Assembly: GCA_003561875.1 (NCBI GenBank)
Contig: PWVL01000005.1
Location: forward strand, 1-53,489
Length of the DNA stretch: 53,489 nucleotides
Direction of reading: 5' to 3'
From: Desulfuromonadales bacterium
Lineage (GTDB): Bacteria; Desulfobacterota; Desulfuromonadia; Desulfuromonadales; Syntrophotaleaceae
Shown one piece after another: positions 29,635 to 41,141 of this stretch. Both the position numbers and the translations under genes were made by a program. Under the pieces are notes generated by a model that saw nothing but the letters and a program-made list of their open reading frames with translations, was not told the origin of the DNA and did no database searches. Position 1 is the first letter of the stretch, and each line of letters begins with the position of its first letter.

Positions 29635-30615
29635 ATGTTGCGTAGTCGTATAGTGGGCACCGGCTCTTATCTTCCCGAGAGAGTCCTTACCAACAAGGAC
29701 CTGGAGCTAACGCTTGATACCAGCGACGAGTGGATTGTCAGCCGGACCGGGATTCGTCAGAGACACATAGCCGGGGACGGTGAATTTACTTCGGATCTGG
29801 CCACTGTGGCGGCCCGTCGGGCTTTAGAAATGGCCGAACTGGAACCCACGGATATTGATTTGATCCTGGTGGCCACTGTGACCGGCGATTTCAGCTGGCC
29901 GGCGACGGCTTGTCTGGTGCAGAGTCAGTTGGGCGCTCATGGGGCCTTTGCCTTTGACCTGTCCGCCGCCTGCAGTGGTTTTGTCTACGGATTGGCCACG
30001 GCGGACAGTTATCTGCGCTCCGGTAACGCCAGGCGGATTTTGGTCATCGGAGCGGAAATTTTCAGTCGTATTGTTGACTGGACCGACCGAACAACCTGTA
30101 TTCTGTTCGGAGATGGTGCCGGGGCGGTAGTTCTGGAGGCCCACGAAGGGGATCGAGGCATCCTTTCCAGCCACCTCCATACGGACGGTTCCCAGTGGGG
30201 GTTGCTCTTTCAGCTCGGCTCCGGTTCCCGTAATCCGTCCTGCGGGCAGGAGGGCAAAAACTGTCTGCCGCATATTCACATGCAGGGCAACGAGGTTTTC
30301 AAGGTGGCGGTCCGGGCCATGTGCGAGGCGGCAGAAGAGGCTCTGATTGCAAACGCTGTTGACGTCGGGCAACTCGCCTACCTGATACCGCATCAGGCCA
30401 ACAGGCGGATTCTTGAGGCGACCGCCAAACGCCTCGGTCTGCCTCCGGACAAACTGGTTATGAATGTGGATCGCGTCGGCAACACTTCCGGCGCGTCCAT
30501 CCCCCTGGCCCTTGATGAATTGAATCGTTGCGGCGGCCTGAGTCCAAATGATCTGGTGCTGTTTGATGCCTTTGGTGGCGGTTTTGCCTGGGGATCGGTT
30601 TTGTTGCGCTGGTAA
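29635..30615 (+). CDS. fabH: Beta-ketoacyl-ACP synthase III
   Basis: RSRIVGTGSYLPERVLTN, DLSAACSGFVYGL, YLIPHQANRRI, VGNTSGASIPLAL. Confidence 0.97.
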   Translation: MLRSRIVGTGSYLPERVLTNKDLELTLDTSDEWIVSRTGIRQRHIAGDGEFTSDLATVAARRALEMAELEPTDIDLILVATVTGDFSWPATACLVQSQLGAHGAFAFDLSAACSGFVYGLATADSYLRSGNARRILVIGAEIFSRIVDWTDRTTCILFGDGAGAVVLEAHEGDRGILSSHLHTDGSQWGLLFQLGSGSRNPSCGQEGKNCLPHIHMQGNEVFKVAVRAMCEAAEEALIANAVDVGQLAYLIPHQANRRILEATAKRLGLPPDKLVMNVDRVGNTSGASIPLALDELNRCGGLSPNDLVLFDAFGGGFAWGSVLLRW

Positions 30616-30668
30616 TGCCAGTTCACGCTGTGCAATCTCCGCCGGGCTGACGGAGAGGGAGTGAGTAC

Positions 30669-31589
30669 ATGTCCAAGACCGCTTTTGTGTTTCCGGGGCA
30701 GGGTTCGCAGTATCCCGGCATGGGTCGGGAACTTGCCGCCAACTTTCCGCAAGCGCGGGAACTGTTTGAACAGGCTGGCGATTGTCTCGGTTTTAACCTG
30801 GCCCGTCTGTGTTTTGAGGGCCCTGAGTCGGATCTGCAGTTGACCGCCAACACGCAGCCGGCCATTCTCACGGTAAGCGTTGCTGCCCAGAGGGTGGTTT
30901 TTGCTGAAACCGGCATGGCCCCCGATCTGGTGGCCGGCCACTCTCTTGGTGAATACTCGGCGCTGGTCTGTGCCGGAGCACTGTCTTTTGAAGACGCGGT
31001 GCTTGCGGTGCGGCAACGGGGTCAGTTCATGCAGGCGGCCGTTCCTGTCGGTGTAGGAACCATGGCCGCCATTATCGGTCTTGATCGTTCCACCCTGGAA
31101 GAGGTCTGCCAACAGGCCGCCGAGGGTGACGTGGTGGCTCCCGCCAACTACAACAGCCCCGGCCAGGTGGTGATTGCAGGACATGTGGCGGCTGTTGAGC
31201 GGGCCATGGCATTGGCGCGGGAAAGGGGGGCGAAACGCGCATTGCCGCTGCCCGTAAGTGCTCCCTTTCATTGTTCCCTCATGCAGCCTGCTGCCTTGCG
31301 ACTGGCAGAGGTTCTGGCCCCGCTGAGCATTGGATCGATGCAGGTTCCGGTGGTCAGCAACGTCGAGGCGGTGGCTTATGATGACGGCAGTCGTGTTCGG
31401 GATCTGCTGGTGTCTCAGGTTTCGTCGCCGGTGCGCTGGGAAGAATCGGTTGAGCACATGTCAGCTTGCGGCGTCGAGCGGTTTGTTGAGATTGGCCCCG
31501 GAAAGGTACTGAGCGGTCTGGTGAAGCGTATTGCCCAAGGGGTGGTTCTGGCCAATGTGCAGGAACCCGCAGACCTGAAGGAGTTGTAA
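30669..31589 (+). CDS. fabD: Malonyl-CoA-ACP transacylase
   Basis: TAFVFPGQGSQYPGMG, VAGHSLGEYSAL, PVSAPFHCSLMQPA. Confidence 0.97.
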   Translation: MSKTAFVFPGQGSQYPGMGRELAANFPQARELFEQAGDCLGFNLARLCFEGPESDLQLTANTQPAILTVSVAAQRVVFAETGMAPDLVAGHSLGEYSALVCAGALSFEDAVLAVRQRGQFMQAAVPVGVGTMAAIIGLDRSTLEEVCQQAAEGDVVAPANYNSPGQVVIAGHVAAVERAMALARERGAKRALPLPVSAPFHCSLMQPAALRLAEVLAPLSIGSMQVPVVSNVEAVAYDDGSRVRDLLVSQVSSPVRWEESVEHMSACGVERFVEIGPGKVLSGLVKRIAQGVVLANVQEPADLKEL

Positions 31590-31592
31590 AAA

Positions 31593-32345
31593 ATGAAACC
31601 AAAGAACGAATTTCAGGACAAGGTCGCCGTAGTGACCGGGTCGTCGCGGGGCATCGGTCGCGAAATTGCGCTGCAACTGGCTTCGCGGGGGGCGACTGTT
31701 GTCGCTTCAGCCCGTAATCCCGCGGCTCTGGAAAGCCTTGTTGCCGAGATTCAGGCACAGGACGGTAAAGCTCTCGCCGTTCCCGGGGACGTAGGTTGCA
31801 GTAAGGCCGTAGAAGAGTTATTCAAAATAGCTATGGAGTCTTTCGGTCGTATCGACATTCTGGTGAACAACGCCGGTATTACTCGAGACGGCTTACTCAT
31901 ACGCATGAAAGACGAGGACTGGGATGCCGTGCTGGACACCAACCTCAAGGGAGCTTTTTACTGCTGTCGCGCGGCCGCCAGGATTATGAGCAAGCAGCGT
32001 AGCGGGCGCATCGTCAACATCTCTTCAGTGGTTGGGGAGATGGGAAATGCCGGGCAGGCCAACTACTGTGCCAGCAAGGCCGGGCTTATCGGATTGACCA
32101 AATCTGTCGCCCGTGAACTGGCCCGCCGCAATGTGACGGTGAATGCCATTGCTCCCGGATTTGTTGTAACCGACATGACCGATGTGTTATCGGATCAGGT
32201 CAAGGAGGATCTGCTGAGCCAGATTCCTCTAGCACGTCTTGGAGAAGCACAGGATATCGCTCATGCCGTCGCTTTCCTGGTTTCTGACCGGTCCGGTTAC
32301 ATTACGGGTCAGGTGCTCGGGGTAAATGGAGGCATGTATATGTAG
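31593..32345 (+). CDS. fabG: 3-oxoacyl-ACP reductase
   Basis: VAVVTGSSRGIGREIAL, LVNNAGITRDGLLIRM, YCASKAGLIGLTKSVARE, YITGQVLGVNGGMYM. Confidence 0.97.
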   Translation: MKPKNEFQDKVAVVTGSSRGIGREIALQLASRGATVVASARNPAALESLVAEIQAQDGKALAVPGDVGCSKAVEELFKIAMESFGRIDILVNNAGITRDGLLIRMKDEDWDAVLDTNLKGAFYCCRAAARIMSKQRSGRIVNISSVVGEMGNAGQANYCASKAGLIGLTKSVARELARRNVTVNAIAPGFVVTDMTDVLSDQVKEDLLSQIPLARLGEAQDIAHAVAFLVSDRSGYITGQVLGVNGGMYM

Positions 32346-32354
32346 CTAGCTTGT

Positions 32355-32372
32355 CCATCCGTCGACGGATGG
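32355..32372. repeat. Perfect 18-bp palindrome between fabG and acpP
   Basis: CCATCCGTCGACGGATGG. Confidence 0.85.
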
Positions 32373-32400
32373 TCCATACACCAACAAGGAGGTGAAGCAG

Positions 32401-32634
32401 ATGGCTTCTATTGAGGAAAAAGTCAAGCAGATCATAGCGGAACAACTTGGAGTTGAAGAAGATCAGGTGACTGGCGATGCGGCTTTCATGGACGATCTTG
32501 GCGCGGATTCCCTGGACACGGTCGAGTTGGTGATGGCCCTCGAAGAGGAATTCGATATCGAGATTTCCGATGAAGACGCCGAGAAGATTGTCACGGTTCA
32601 GGACGCGATCAATTACATCGCCGACAACTCCTGA
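32401..32634 (+). CDS. acpP: Acyl carrier protein
   Basis: [55 protein letters not shown]. Confidence 0.98.
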   Translation: MASIEEKVKQIIAEQLGVEEDQVTGDAAFMDDLGADSLDTVELVMALEEEFDIEISDEDAEKIVTVQDAINYIADNS

Positions 32635-32652
32635 TTCGTTCTGCACCGTCGT

Positions 32653-32686
32653 AAAAAAGGAGGAAACGCGAGTTTCCTCCCTTTTT
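32653..32686 (+). terminator. Rho-independent terminator/attenuator after acpP
   Basis: AAAAAAGGAGGAAAC-GCGA-GTTTCCTCCCTTTTT. Confidence 0.8.
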
Positions 32687-32692
32687 CAGTTA

Positions 32693-32721
32693 TTGTCAGG
32701 CCGGCGGACTCCGTTTATATT
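32693..32721 (+). promoter_or_regulatory. Candidate sigma70 promoter upstream of fabF
   Basis: TTGTCA - 17 nt - TATATT. Confidence 0.55.
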
Positions 32722-32940
32722 CGATTCCCGGCCTTTTTTGCTGCATGGACGGACCCGAAGGCCGTGCGGCTAGTTGCGGGGCGGATAACCCTCCCGGTTT
32801 CCCCGGGTCCGTCATGATTATTGGGCTATGTTCTGGAGGGGCCGCGGGGGATGCATTCGCCTGCAGTCGGTTGCCGCCCGATAAAATCGTCGTGCATGTT
32901 ACCGGAGCTTGAGAAGTCGGGTAAAGGAGGCCTTATAACA

Positions 32941-34173
32941 ATGCGAAGAGTCGTAGTAACGGGGCTTGGAGTCGTATCTGCCCTGGGAACGGGGATAGCG
33001 AAGAACTGGGATGCTCTGATGGCCGGGCGCTCCGGTATTGATGTCATCACCCGATTTGACGCCTCTGAGTTTCCGACTCAGATTGCCGGCGAGGTCAAAG
33101 ACTTCAATGCCGAAGATTATATGCCCAAAAAAGAGATCAAAAAAATGGATCTCTTTATTCAGTACGCCCTTGGGGCAGCTGAAGAAGCGATGCAGGATTC
33201 CGGCCTCGCGGTGACCGAAGAGAACGCTGAACGTGTGGGGGTTCTGGTAGGCGCCGGGTTGGGCGGCCTGCCAGCCCTCGAAAAATATCACGAGATCATG
33301 CTGGAGGGAGGTTACAAGAAAATCTCCCCGTTTTTCATTCCGATGCTGATCATCAACCTGGCCCCGGGCCAGATCTCCATGCGCTATGGGGCCAAAGGTC
33401 CCAACGTGTCCTCGGTCTCGGCTTGTGCCACCGGTACGCATTGTATCGGCGATGCCTATCACATCATCGCTCGGGGCGACGCCGATGCCATGATTGCCGG
33501 CGGATCTGAATCGACGGTCACTCCGCTTGCCATCGGCGGCTTCAACGTCATGCGCGCTCTTTCGACCTGCAACGACGATCCCAAGGCCGCCAGTCGCCCC
33601 TTTGAAAAGAATCGGGACGGTTTTGTCATGGCCGAAGGTGCCGGTATTCTGATCCTTGAGGAGTACGAGATGGCCAAGGCTCGCGGGGCCAAAATTTACG
33701 GAGAAATCTGCGGTTACGGCTTGACCGCCGATGCGCATCACCTGACCGCACCGGCGCCTGGTGGCGAAGGAGCGGCCCGCTGTATGACAATGGCGGTCCG
33801 GAATGCCGGAGTGGCGGTGGACGAGGTCGACTATATCAACGCACACGGCACCTCAACCCCTTTCAACGATCTCTACGAGACCATGGCCATCAAAACCACA
33901 TTCGGGGATTGGGCGCAAAAGATTATGGTCAGTTCCACCAAAAGTATGACTGGCCACGCTTTGGGTGCCGCCGGGGGCATCGAGGCGGTCTACTGCCTGC
34001 TTGCCATGGATCGGGGCGTGGTACCACCGACCATCAATTTTCAGGAATCCGATCCCGAGTGCGATCTGGATTATGTGCCCAACGAAGCGCGACAGGCTCG
34101 GGTCAGGATGGCTCTGTCCAACTCTTTCGGATTTGGCGGCACCAACGCCAGCCTGCTGTTCCGCAAGGTCTAA
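32941..34173 (+). CDS. fabF: Beta-ketoacyl-ACP synthase II
   Basis: [60 protein letters not shown]. Confidence 0.97.
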   Translation: MRRVVVTGLGVVSALGTGIAKNWDALMAGRSGIDVITRFDASEFPTQIAGEVKDFNAEDYMPKKEIKKMDLFIQYALGAAEEAMQDSGLAVTEENAERVGVLVGAGLGGLPALEKYHEIMLEGGYKKISPFFIPMLIINLAPGQISMRYGAKGPNVSSVSACATGTHCIGDAYHIIARGDADAMIAGGSESTVTPLAIGGFNVMRALSTCNDDPKAASRPFEKNRDGFVMAEGAGILILEEYEMAKARGAKIYGEICGYGLTADAHHLTAPAPGGEGAARCMTMAVRNAGVAVDEVDYINAHGTSTPFNDLYETMAIKTTFGDWAQKIMVSSTKSMTGHALGAAGGIEAVYCLLAMDRGVVPPTINFQESDPECDLDYVPNEARQARVRMALSNSFGFGGTNASLLFRKV

Positions 34174-34186
34174 AAAGGACAACCGG

Positions 34187-34642
34187 ATGTTTCTCATTGC
34201 CAGCGACCATGGCGGATTGCCGATGAAGGAGCGGATTGTGGACTGTCTGCGACAGCGCGGCATCGAGGTTCGCGACTTAGGAACCACCAACGACGATTCC
34301 GTGGACTATCCCGATTTCGGAGAGAAAGTGGCTCGTGCTGTCTCACGCGGTGAAGCCGAGAAGGGCATTCTGGTCTGTGGTACCGGAATCGGCATGTCTA
34401 TTGTGGCCAACAAGTTCCCCGGTGTTCGGGCGGCGCTGATATGGGATGAATTTACCGCGCAGATGGCAAAAGAACACAACAATGCCAACATTGTCGTACT
34501 TGGCGGCAGGGTGCAGACTTCCGAATTGGCCTGTCGCATGATCGGCATCTGGCTGGACGGGGTTTTTGAGGGGGGCCGTCATCAGCAGCGCCTGGATAAA
34601 ATAGCCCGCATCGAAGAGGATCTTCTGGCCGGTAAACTTTGA
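34187..34642 (+). CDS. rpiB: Ribose 5-phosphate isomerase B
   Basis: MFLIASDHGGLPMKERIVD, GILVCGTGIGMSIVANKFPGVRAAL, EHNNANIVVLGGR. Confidence 0.95.
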   Translation: MFLIASDHGGLPMKERIVDCLRQRGIEVRDLGTTNDDSVDYPDFGEKVARAVSRGEAEKGILVCGTGIGMSIVANKFPGVRAALIWDEFTAQMAKEHNNANIVVLGGRVQTSELACRMIGIWLDGVFEGGRHQQRLDKIARIEEDLLAGKL

Positions 34643-34648
34643 ACCTGA

Positions 34649-34690
34649 ACGGGAAATGGGCAGGCCGCAAGCTGCCCATTTCCCGTTTTT
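34649..34690 (+). terminator. Rho-independent terminator after rpiB
   Basis: ACGGGAAATGGGCAG-GCCGCAAG-CTGCCCATTTCCCGT followed by T-run. Confidence 0.88.
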
Positions 34691-34740
34691 GAAGAAATTC
34701 AAATATCAGAATGCATCGAGTTACAGGGAGGTTGTCAGGA

Positions 34741-35991
34741 ATGGCTGAAAAGCTTGCGAATTTTGATCCCGAAGTGGCCGGAGCCATTCGGCAGGAAACG
34801 GAGCGCCAGGAATATAACCTGGAATTTATTGCCTCGGAAAACTTTGTCAGTGAACAGGTCATGGAAGCCCAGGGTTCGGTCATGACCAATAAATACGCCG
34901 AGGGATATCCCCGCAAGCGTTTTTACGGCGGCTGCGAAAAGGTCGACATGGTGGAGGATCTGGCCATTGCCCGGGCTCGGGAGCTGTTCGGTGCCGAGCA
35001 TGTCAATGTACAGGCCCATTCCGGTTCCCAGGCCAACATGGCGGTCTATTTCGCCGTCTGTAAGCCGGGGGATACGGTTTTGGGAATGAATCTGTCCCAC
35101 GGCGGCCATCTCACTCATGGTTCGCCGGTGAATTTTTCCGGCAAGATGTATCACATCGTTTCCTATGGGGTAGAGCAGGAAACCGGCATGATCGACTACG
35201 ACGAGGTGGAACGGCTTGCCCTGGAGTGCCGGCCCAAACTCATTGTTGCCGGCGCCAGCGCCTATCCGCGTACTCTCGATTTTGCCGCTTTTCGGCGGAT
35301 TGCCGACAAGGTCGGCGCCAAAGTCATGGTTGACATGGCGCATATCGCCGGTCTGATTGCTGCCGGACAGCATCCGAGTCCCGTCCCCCATGCCGAATTC
35401 GTCACTTCCACAACCCACAAAACTTTGCGCGGCCCCAGGGGAGGGCTGATTCTGTGTCGTGAAGAGTACGCCAAGCTCATCGACAGCAATATCTTTCCCG
35501 GGATACAGGGCGGACCTCTGATGCATGTCATTGCCGCCAAGGCGGTGGCCTTCAAGGAAGCCCTCACCCCGGAGTTTAAGGCCTACTCCGAACAGGTCGT
35601 CAAAAACGCCGCGGTCCTGGCCCGTTCACTGGTACGCAAGGGATTCAATCTGGTCTCCGGCGGCACCGACAATCATCTTATCCTGATTGATTTCAGTGGA
35701 ACCGAGATTACCGGCAAGATGGCTTCGGCCGCTCTGGAAAAGGCTGGCATTACCGTGAACAAGAACACTGTCCCCTTTGAAACCCGGTCTCCTTTCGTTA
35801 CCAGCGGCATTCGCCTCGGCACTCCGGCAACCACCACCCGCGGCCTCAAAGAGCCGGAGATGGAGCAGGTCGCCGACTGGATCACTCGGGCACTCGCCAA
35901 TATGGACAAGGATGCGGTGCTGGAAGAGATACGCGGTCAGGTGCGAGAACTCTGCACGCGCTTTCCCCTCTATGCCCATCGGTTGAAGTGA
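34741..35991 (+). CDS. glyA: Serine hydroxymethyltransferase
   Basis: [47 protein letters not shown]. Confidence 0.98.
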   Translation: MAEKLANFDPEVAGAIRQETERQEYNLEFIASENFVSEQVMEAQGSVMTNKYAEGYPRKRFYGGCEKVDMVEDLAIARARELFGAEHVNVQAHSGSQANMAVYFAVCKPGDTVLGMNLSHGGHLTHGSPVNFSGKMYHIVSYGVEQETGMIDYDEVERLALECRPKLIVAGASAYPRTLDFAAFRRIADKVGAKVMVDMAHIAGLIAAGQHPSPVPHAEFVTSTTHKTLRGPRGGLILCREEYAKLIDSNIFPGIQGGPLMHVIAAKAVAFKEALTPEFKAYSEQVVKNAAVLARSLVRKGFNLVSGGTDNHLILIDFSGTEITGKMASAALEKAGITVNKNTVPFETRSPFVTSGIRLGTPATTTRGLKEPEMEQVADWITRALANMDKDAVLEEIRGQVRELCTRFPLYAHRLK

Positions 35992-36458
35992 TGAGTCGCC
36001 CGTCCTGGGACGAGTATTTTATGGAAATCGCCTCCCTGGTGGCCAGACGCTCGACCTGTCTGCGCCGCCAGGTTGGTGCGGTGCTGGTCAAGGACAGAAA
36101 TATACTGGCGACGGGGTACAATGGAACCCCCTCAGGCATTCGCCATTGTGACGAGACGGGGTGTCTGCGTGAACTGCAACAGGTTCCCTCCGGGCAGCGG
36201 CACGAACTGTGCCGCGGACTTCACGCTGAACAGAATGCCATCATTCAGGCGGCCAAGCACGGTATCAACATCAGCGGCTCCACCCTGTATTGCACTAATT
36301 CTCCCTGCGTCATCTGCAGTAAAATGCTTATCAACGCCGGCATTCGGATAATTTTCTATCGACAGGGCTACCCGGACTCGCTTTCCCGACTCATGCTTGA
36401 GGAAGCCGGGGTGAGGGCCCTTCAATGCAACTTTCCGAAACACGGCTCAGGTGAGTGA
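35991..36458 (+). CDS. dCMP deaminase family protein (ComEB-like)
   Basis: [52 protein letters not shown]. Confidence 0.92.
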   Translation: MSRPSWDEYFMEIASLVARRSTCLRRQVGAVLVKDRNILATGYNGTPSGIRHCDETGCLRELQQVPSGQRHELCRGLHAEQNAIIQAAKHGINISGSTLYCTNSPCVICSKMLINAGIRIIFYRQGYPDSLSRLMLEEAGVRALQCNFPKHGSGE

Positions 36459-36460
36459 CG

Positions 36461-36934
36461 ATGAAGTGTCCTTTTTGCGGATTTGCCGACAATCGGGTGA
36501 TCGATTCGCGCCTCGGCAAGGAAGGAAACAGCATTCGCCGGCGGCGGGAATGCCTGCAGTGCGAAAGACGGTTCACCACCTATGAGAGGGTTGAGGAAAT
36601 TTTGCCTCTGGTGATCAAAAAAGATGGTCGCCGACAACCTTTTGACCGGCTGAAGGTCATCGCCGGCATGCAGCGGGCCTGCGAAAAGCGCCCGGTTCCT
36701 TTTGCCACCATTGAGCAGATTGTGGATCAACTGGAGCGTCAACTGCAGGAAAGCGGTGAACGGGAAATCGATTCCAGCCGCATCGGCAAGGCGGTTATGG
36801 ACGCCTTGCACGAAGTGGATGAAGTGGCTTATGTGCGGTTCGCTTCCGTTTATCGTCAGTTCAAGGACCTCAACGAGTTTATGGCCGAACTGAAGGAAAT
36901 CCTCGCTGAGGGCGGCGAACGAAAGCCGGAATAG
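36461..36934 (+). CDS. nrdR: Transcriptional repressor NrdR
   Basis: [48 protein letters not shown]-cone region. Confidence 0.97.
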   Translation: MKCPFCGFADNRVIDSRLGKEGNSIRRRRECLQCERRFTTYERVEEILPLVIKKDGRRQPFDRLKVIAGMQRACEKRPVPFATIEQIVDQLERQLQESGEREIDSSRIGKAVMDALHEVDEVAYVRFASVYRQFKDLNEFMAELKEILAEGGERKPE

Positions 36935-37039
36935 AGGAAAGTTTTTCGAAGAAGATCATCCGTAGGCCCCAAGTGCCGGACAGCGGGTGGTGGCGTGTTG
37001 CAACAGATTGTGTAAATTACGATCAGGTCTTTTTAAACT

Positions 37040-38149
37040 ATGCCCCCAAGCAAAGAGCGCTACATGCTGCAGGCTCTTGACCTGGCTCGCCGTGCCGAAG
37101 GCCGTACGCGTCCCAATCCTGCCGTAGGAGCGGTCGTTGTCGCCGGCGGAACGGTGGTCGGCAAGGGTTTTCACCCCGAGGCGGGTCAGCCGCACGCTGA
37201 AATTTTTGCCCTGCAACAGGCCGGAGAACGCGCCGCCGGCGCCGATCTGTACGTGACGCTGGAACCCTGCTCTCACCAGGGACGTACCGGCCCCTGCACC
37301 GAGGCCATTATTGCCGCCGGTATTGCCCGTGTGTTCGTCGGCACCGAAGATCCCAACCCCCGCGTGGCCGGCTGCGGCATACGCCGTTTGCGCGAGGCCG
37401 GTATTGTGGTGGAGGTCGGTCTCTGTGGAGGGGAATGCCGACATCTCATCGCCCCCTTTGCCAAACACGTTACCACCGGCCTGCCCTTTGTCATTCTCAA
37501 AAGTGCCGTTACTTTGGACGGGCAGACCGCTACCGCAACGGGCGACTCCCAGTGGATATCCAACAGCTGCAGCCGTCGGCAGGTTCACCGGCTGCGGAAC
37601 CGGGTGGACGCCATTATGGTGGGGATCGGCACGGTGCTTCGGGACGATCCGCAACTGACCACCCGCATTGTCGGCGGACGTGACCCTCTGCGGGTTGTTG
37701 TCGATTCTCATCTTCGCACCCCAACTTCTGCCGCACTGCTGCATCTGGACTCTCCAGCCGAAACCCTGGTCGCCCATCTTGCCGGTGCGGATTTGGCAGC
37801 ACGCCGGCGTCTCGCCGCCGAGGGAGCGGTATTGCTGGAGGTGGCTGAGCGGGACGGACGGGTCGACCTTGAGGATCTGTTGGTCAAGCTGGGGAAGCGG
37901 GGTGTGCAGAGCCTTCTTGTCGAGGGTGGTGCCCGTCTTAATACGGGTTTTTTTGAGGCAGGGCTTATTGATCGCATGATTGTTTTCATTGCTCCCAAGC
38001 TGCTTGGCGGCTGCGGCGGTTTCGGCATCTTTGCCGGACAGGGAGTGTCGCGGCTGGCTGATGCACTGCGCTTGGGGGATATTCGTATGCAGAGCTTTGG
38101 CGACGACGTGATGATAGAAGGGGAGGTGAAACCATGTTCACCGGCCTGA
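37040..38149 (+). CDS. ribD: Bifunctional deaminase/reductase RibD
   Basis: RTRPNPAVGAVVV, GQPHAEIFAL, VTLEPCSHQGRTGPC; reductase domain. Confidence 0.97.
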   Translation: MPPSKERYMLQALDLARRAEGRTRPNPAVGAVVVAGGTVVGKGFHPEAGQPHAEIFALQQAGERAAGADLYVTLEPCSHQGRTGPCTEAIIAAGIARVFVGTEDPNPRVAGCGIRRLREAGIVVEVGLCGGECRHLIAPFAKHVTTGLPFVILKSAVTLDGQTATATGDSQWISNSCSRRQVHRLRNRVDAIMVGIGTVLRDDPQLTTRIVGGRDPLRVVVDSHLRTPTSAALLHLDSPAETLVAHLAGADLAARRRLAAEGAVLLEVAERDGRVDLEDLLVKLGKRGVQSLLVEGGARLNTGFFEAGLIDRMIVFIAPKLLGGCGGFGIFAGQGVSRLADALRLGDIRMQSFGDDVMIEGEVKPCSPA

Positions 38150-38784
38150 TTGAAGATCTCGGTTCGGTTCGGAGCCTGCAGACAGCCGGTGGTAGCGGGG
38201 TAATTACCATTGCCACGGCTCTGCCCATGGACGAGATTGCTCCCGGAGACAGCATTGCCGTGAACGGCGTCTGCCTGACGGTAACTGCCTTCGGCGACGG
38301 CCAGTTCAGCGCCGACGTCTCGGCGGAGAGCTTGTCGCGCACCCTGCTCGGTGAATTGCGTCCCGGACAGCAGGTAAACCTGGAACGGGCCCTGCGTCTT
38401 TCCGACCGTCTCGGGGGGCATCTGGTCAGCGGTCATGTGGACGGACTGGGAAAAATCACCGAGCGGCGCCCGGACCGAAATGCAGTGCGCTTCACGGTGG
38501 AGGTTGCGCCGTCTCTGGGTCGTTATCTGGCAGAAAAGGGATCCGTCGCCGTTGACGGTATCAGTCTCACCGTGAATCGGGTATTCGACCGGGGTTTCAG
38601 CTTTGCTGTCATCCCTCACTCCCTGTCCCGAACCACCCTGCAGGAACGCCGTGTCGGTTCACGAGTCAATATTGAGACCGACCTGCTCGCAAAGTATGTC
38701 GAACGACTTCTAGGGCCGCAACCCGGAGGGGCGGAAAGGGCGCTGCTGAGCCTGGACACGCTTGCCAAGCACGGCTTTCTGTGA
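38134..38784 (+). CDS. ribE: Riboflavin synthase alpha subunit
   Basis: [49 protein letters not shown]. Confidence 0.96.
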   Translation: MFTGLIEDLGSVRSLQTAGGSGVITIATALPMDEIAPGDSIAVNGVCLTVTAFGDGQFSADVSAESLSRTLLGELRPGQQVNLERALRLSDRLGGHLVSGHVDGLGKITERRPDRNAVRFTVEVAPSLGRYLAEKGSVAVDGISLTVNRVFDRGFSFAVIPHSLSRTTLQERRVGSRVNIETDLLAKYVERLLGPQPGGAERALLSLDTLAKHGFL

Positions 38785-38815
38785 CATAGTACGGCCCGCG
38801 AAAGGGAGGCACAAT

Positions 38816-40021
38816 ATGCCTATTAAAAATATCGAAGCGGCTTTGGAGGATATTCGTCAGGGCAAGATGGTCATTCTGGTGGATGACGAAGATCGCGAGA
38901 ACGAAGGCGATTTGGCCATGGCCGCCGAAAAGGTGACGCCGGAGGCGGTGAACTTTATGGCCAAGGAAGGGCGCGGACTGATTTGCCTGACTCTCACCGA
39001 AGAACGGGCCGACGAATTGGAACTGCCCCTGATGGTCCAGGACAACACTTCGTCCTTTGGCACTGCCTTTACCGTTTCCATCGAAGCCCGCCGAGGAGTC
39101 TCCACTGGGATTTCCGCCAAGGACCGCGCCACGACCATTCAGGTGGCGATTGCCGATGAAACTCGTGCCAGAGACCTTGCCCGACCGGGGCATGTATTTC
39201 CGTTGCGGGCAAAAAAAGGCGGCGTGATGGTGCGCACCGGACAAACGGAGGGCTCGGTGGACCTGGCCCGCCTGGCCGGTTTGAAACCCGCCGGGGTCAT
39301 TTGCGAAATTATGAACGATGACGGCAGTATGGCCCGCATGCCTCAGCTGCGGGAATTTGCCCGGAAACACGATCTGAAAATTGTCACCGTGGCAGATCTG
39401 GTCAGTTATCGAATGCGCAAGGAACTGTTGGTTCACCGTGCCGCCGAAACTACCATTCCCACGCCCTACGGCGGTGATTTTCTGGCGATCGTTTACGAGA
39501 ACGACGTGGATGACCTGCAGCATCTGGCGCTGGTCAAAGGCACTGTCGACCCTGAAAAACCGGTTTTGGTACGGGTCCATTCCGAGTGCCTTACTGGTGA
39601 TGTGTTTGGTTCACTGCGCTGCGATTGCGGCGACCAGCTGCATTCCGCTATGCTTCAGATTGCCGAAGAAGGCAACGGAGTCGTTATCTACATGCGCCAG
39701 GAGGGACGGGGCATCGGACTGATCAACAAACTCAGAGCCTACGGGCTGCAGGATGAGGGGAAGGATACTGTGGAAGCCAACCTGGCCCTCGGTTTTCAGG
39801 ACGATCTTCGGGATTACGGTATCGGAGCCCAGATTCTGCGGGATCTTGGAGTACGCAAGATTCGCCTGATGACCAACAATCCGAAAAAAATTGTCGGTCT
39901 CGAAGGTTACGGTCTGCAGATCGTGGAACGGGTTTCCATCGAAATTTCCCCGACCTGTGAAAATCTGCGCTATCTCACCACGAAACGGGAAAAAATGGGG
40001 CATTTGCTGGAGAATCTCTAG
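38816..40021 (+). CDS. ribBA: DHBP synthase / GTP cyclohydrolase II
   Basis: [49 protein letters not shown]. Confidence 0.97.
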   Translation: MPIKNIEAALEDIRQGKMVILVDDEDRENEGDLAMAAEKVTPEAVNFMAKEGRGLICLTLTEERADELELPLMVQDNTSSFGTAFTVSIEARRGVSTGISAKDRATTIQVAIADETRARDLARPGHVFPLRAKKGGVMVRTGQTEGSVDLARLAGLKPAGVICEIMNDDGSMARMPQLREFARKHDLKIVTVADLVSYRMRKELLVHRAAETTIPTPYGGDFLAIVYENDVDDLQHLALVKGTVDPEKPVLVRVHSECLTGDVFGSLRCDCGDQLHSAMLQIAEEGNGVVIYMRQEGRGIGLINKLRAYGLQDEGKDTVEANLALGFQDDLRDYGIGAQILRDLGVRKIRLMTNNPKKIVGLEGYGLQIVERVSIEISPTCENLRYLTTKREKMGHLLENL

Positions 40022-40138
40022 AACGTATCCGCGCCGCCCGGGGATTTTTCCTGCCCCGACACATACCGGTAGCACCACCATCCATGTAATTTCAGGCGGC
40101 GGCCAAGCCGCTGTCTGCAACCTCAGGAGATACGACCC

Positions 40139-40603
40139 ATGGGCAGAACTTTCGAAGGCAAACTCGATGCCAGAGGATTTAAGATCGGTATAGTGGTCAG
40201 TCGCTTTAACAGTTTTATCTCTGAGCGTTTGCTGGATGGCGCCATGGACGCTCTGGTGCGTCACAACGCTGACCCGGAGCAGATCGACGTGATCAGGGTG
40301 CCGGGCGCCTTTGAAATCCCTTTGGCGGCAAAAAAACTGGCCGGTTCCGGACGTTACAATGGTGTCATCTGTCTTGGCGCAGTGATTCGCGGTGCCACGC
40401 CGCATTTTGACTATGTCTGCGCCGAAGTGTCCAAGGGCGTGGCCTCCGTGAGCCTTGACAGCGAACTGCCCATCGCCTTCGGCGTGATCACTACCGATAC
40501 CATCGAACAGGCCGTCGAGCGTGCCGGAAGCAAAGCCGGTAACAAGGGAGCAGAAGCGGCCATGGTGGTTATTGAAATGCTTGACCTGTTGCGGGCGCTG
40601 TAA
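40139..40603 (+). CDS. ribH: Lumazine synthase
   Basis: [48 protein letters not shown]. Confidence 0.97.
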   Translation: MGRTFEGKLDARGFKIGIVVSRFNSFISERLLDGAMDALVRHNADPEQIDVIRVPGAFEIPLAAKKLAGSGRYNGVICLGAVIRGATPHFDYVCAEVSKGVASVSLDSELPIAFGVITTDTIEQAVERAGSKAGNKGAEAAMVVIEMLDLLRAL

Positions 40604-40608
40604 AGGCC

Positions 40609-41076
40609 ATGCAGAACGGTTCCCGTCGTCAAGGTCGTGAAATGGCTGTCAAGGTGCTTTTTGCTTTGCTTGATCGGGAACAGGATCCTGACCAGGTACT
40701 GGAAACCTTCTGGTCGAATTTTCGGTTCGACAACAGCGTACTAGGTGAAGCCCTTGACGAAGCGCTGCAGCCAGTCAAACAGGACGTACGTTTGTTTACC
40801 GAAGAGCTGGTTCGCGGGGTGGTGAGTCATCGGTTGCAGATTGATCAGCTGCTCGACGACTATTCCACCAATTGGACCCTGGAGCGCATGTCCCGGGTCG
40901 ATCTGGCGATTTTACGTCTGGCGGCCTTTGAACTGCTGTATCATTCGCAAACTCCGGCAAGCGTTGTCATCAACGAAGCGGTCGAACTTGGCAAACGTTA
41001 CGGTACCAGGGAAACTCCGGCGTTTGTCAATGGACTGCTGGACAAGGTGGCGCGAGGTTGCCGTTCCGCCGGTTAG
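40609..41076 (+). CDS. nusB: Transcription antitermination protein NusB
   Basis: SRRQGREMAVKVLFALLDRE, RVDLAILRLAAFELLYHSQTPASVVINEAVELGKRYG. Confidence 0.94.
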   Translation: MQNGSRRQGREMAVKVLFALLDREQDPDQVLETFWSNFRFDNSVLGEALDEALQPVKQDVRLFTEELVRGVVSHRLQIDQLLDDYSTNWTLERMSRVDLAILRLAAFELLYHSQTPASVVINEAVELGKRYGTRETPAFVNGLLDKVARGCRSAG

Positions 41077-41141
41077 GAAGCCAGGGTCTTTGTCGGTTCC
41101 GCAGGTTTTGATGCGTTAGCATTTTATGCAAGGGAGGGGCT

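Noticed and set aside
36935-37039. FMN riboswitch upstream of ribD
   Set aside because: Looked for the conserved FMN-aptamer blocks in the nrdR-ribD and ribBA-ribH spacers; none recognised.
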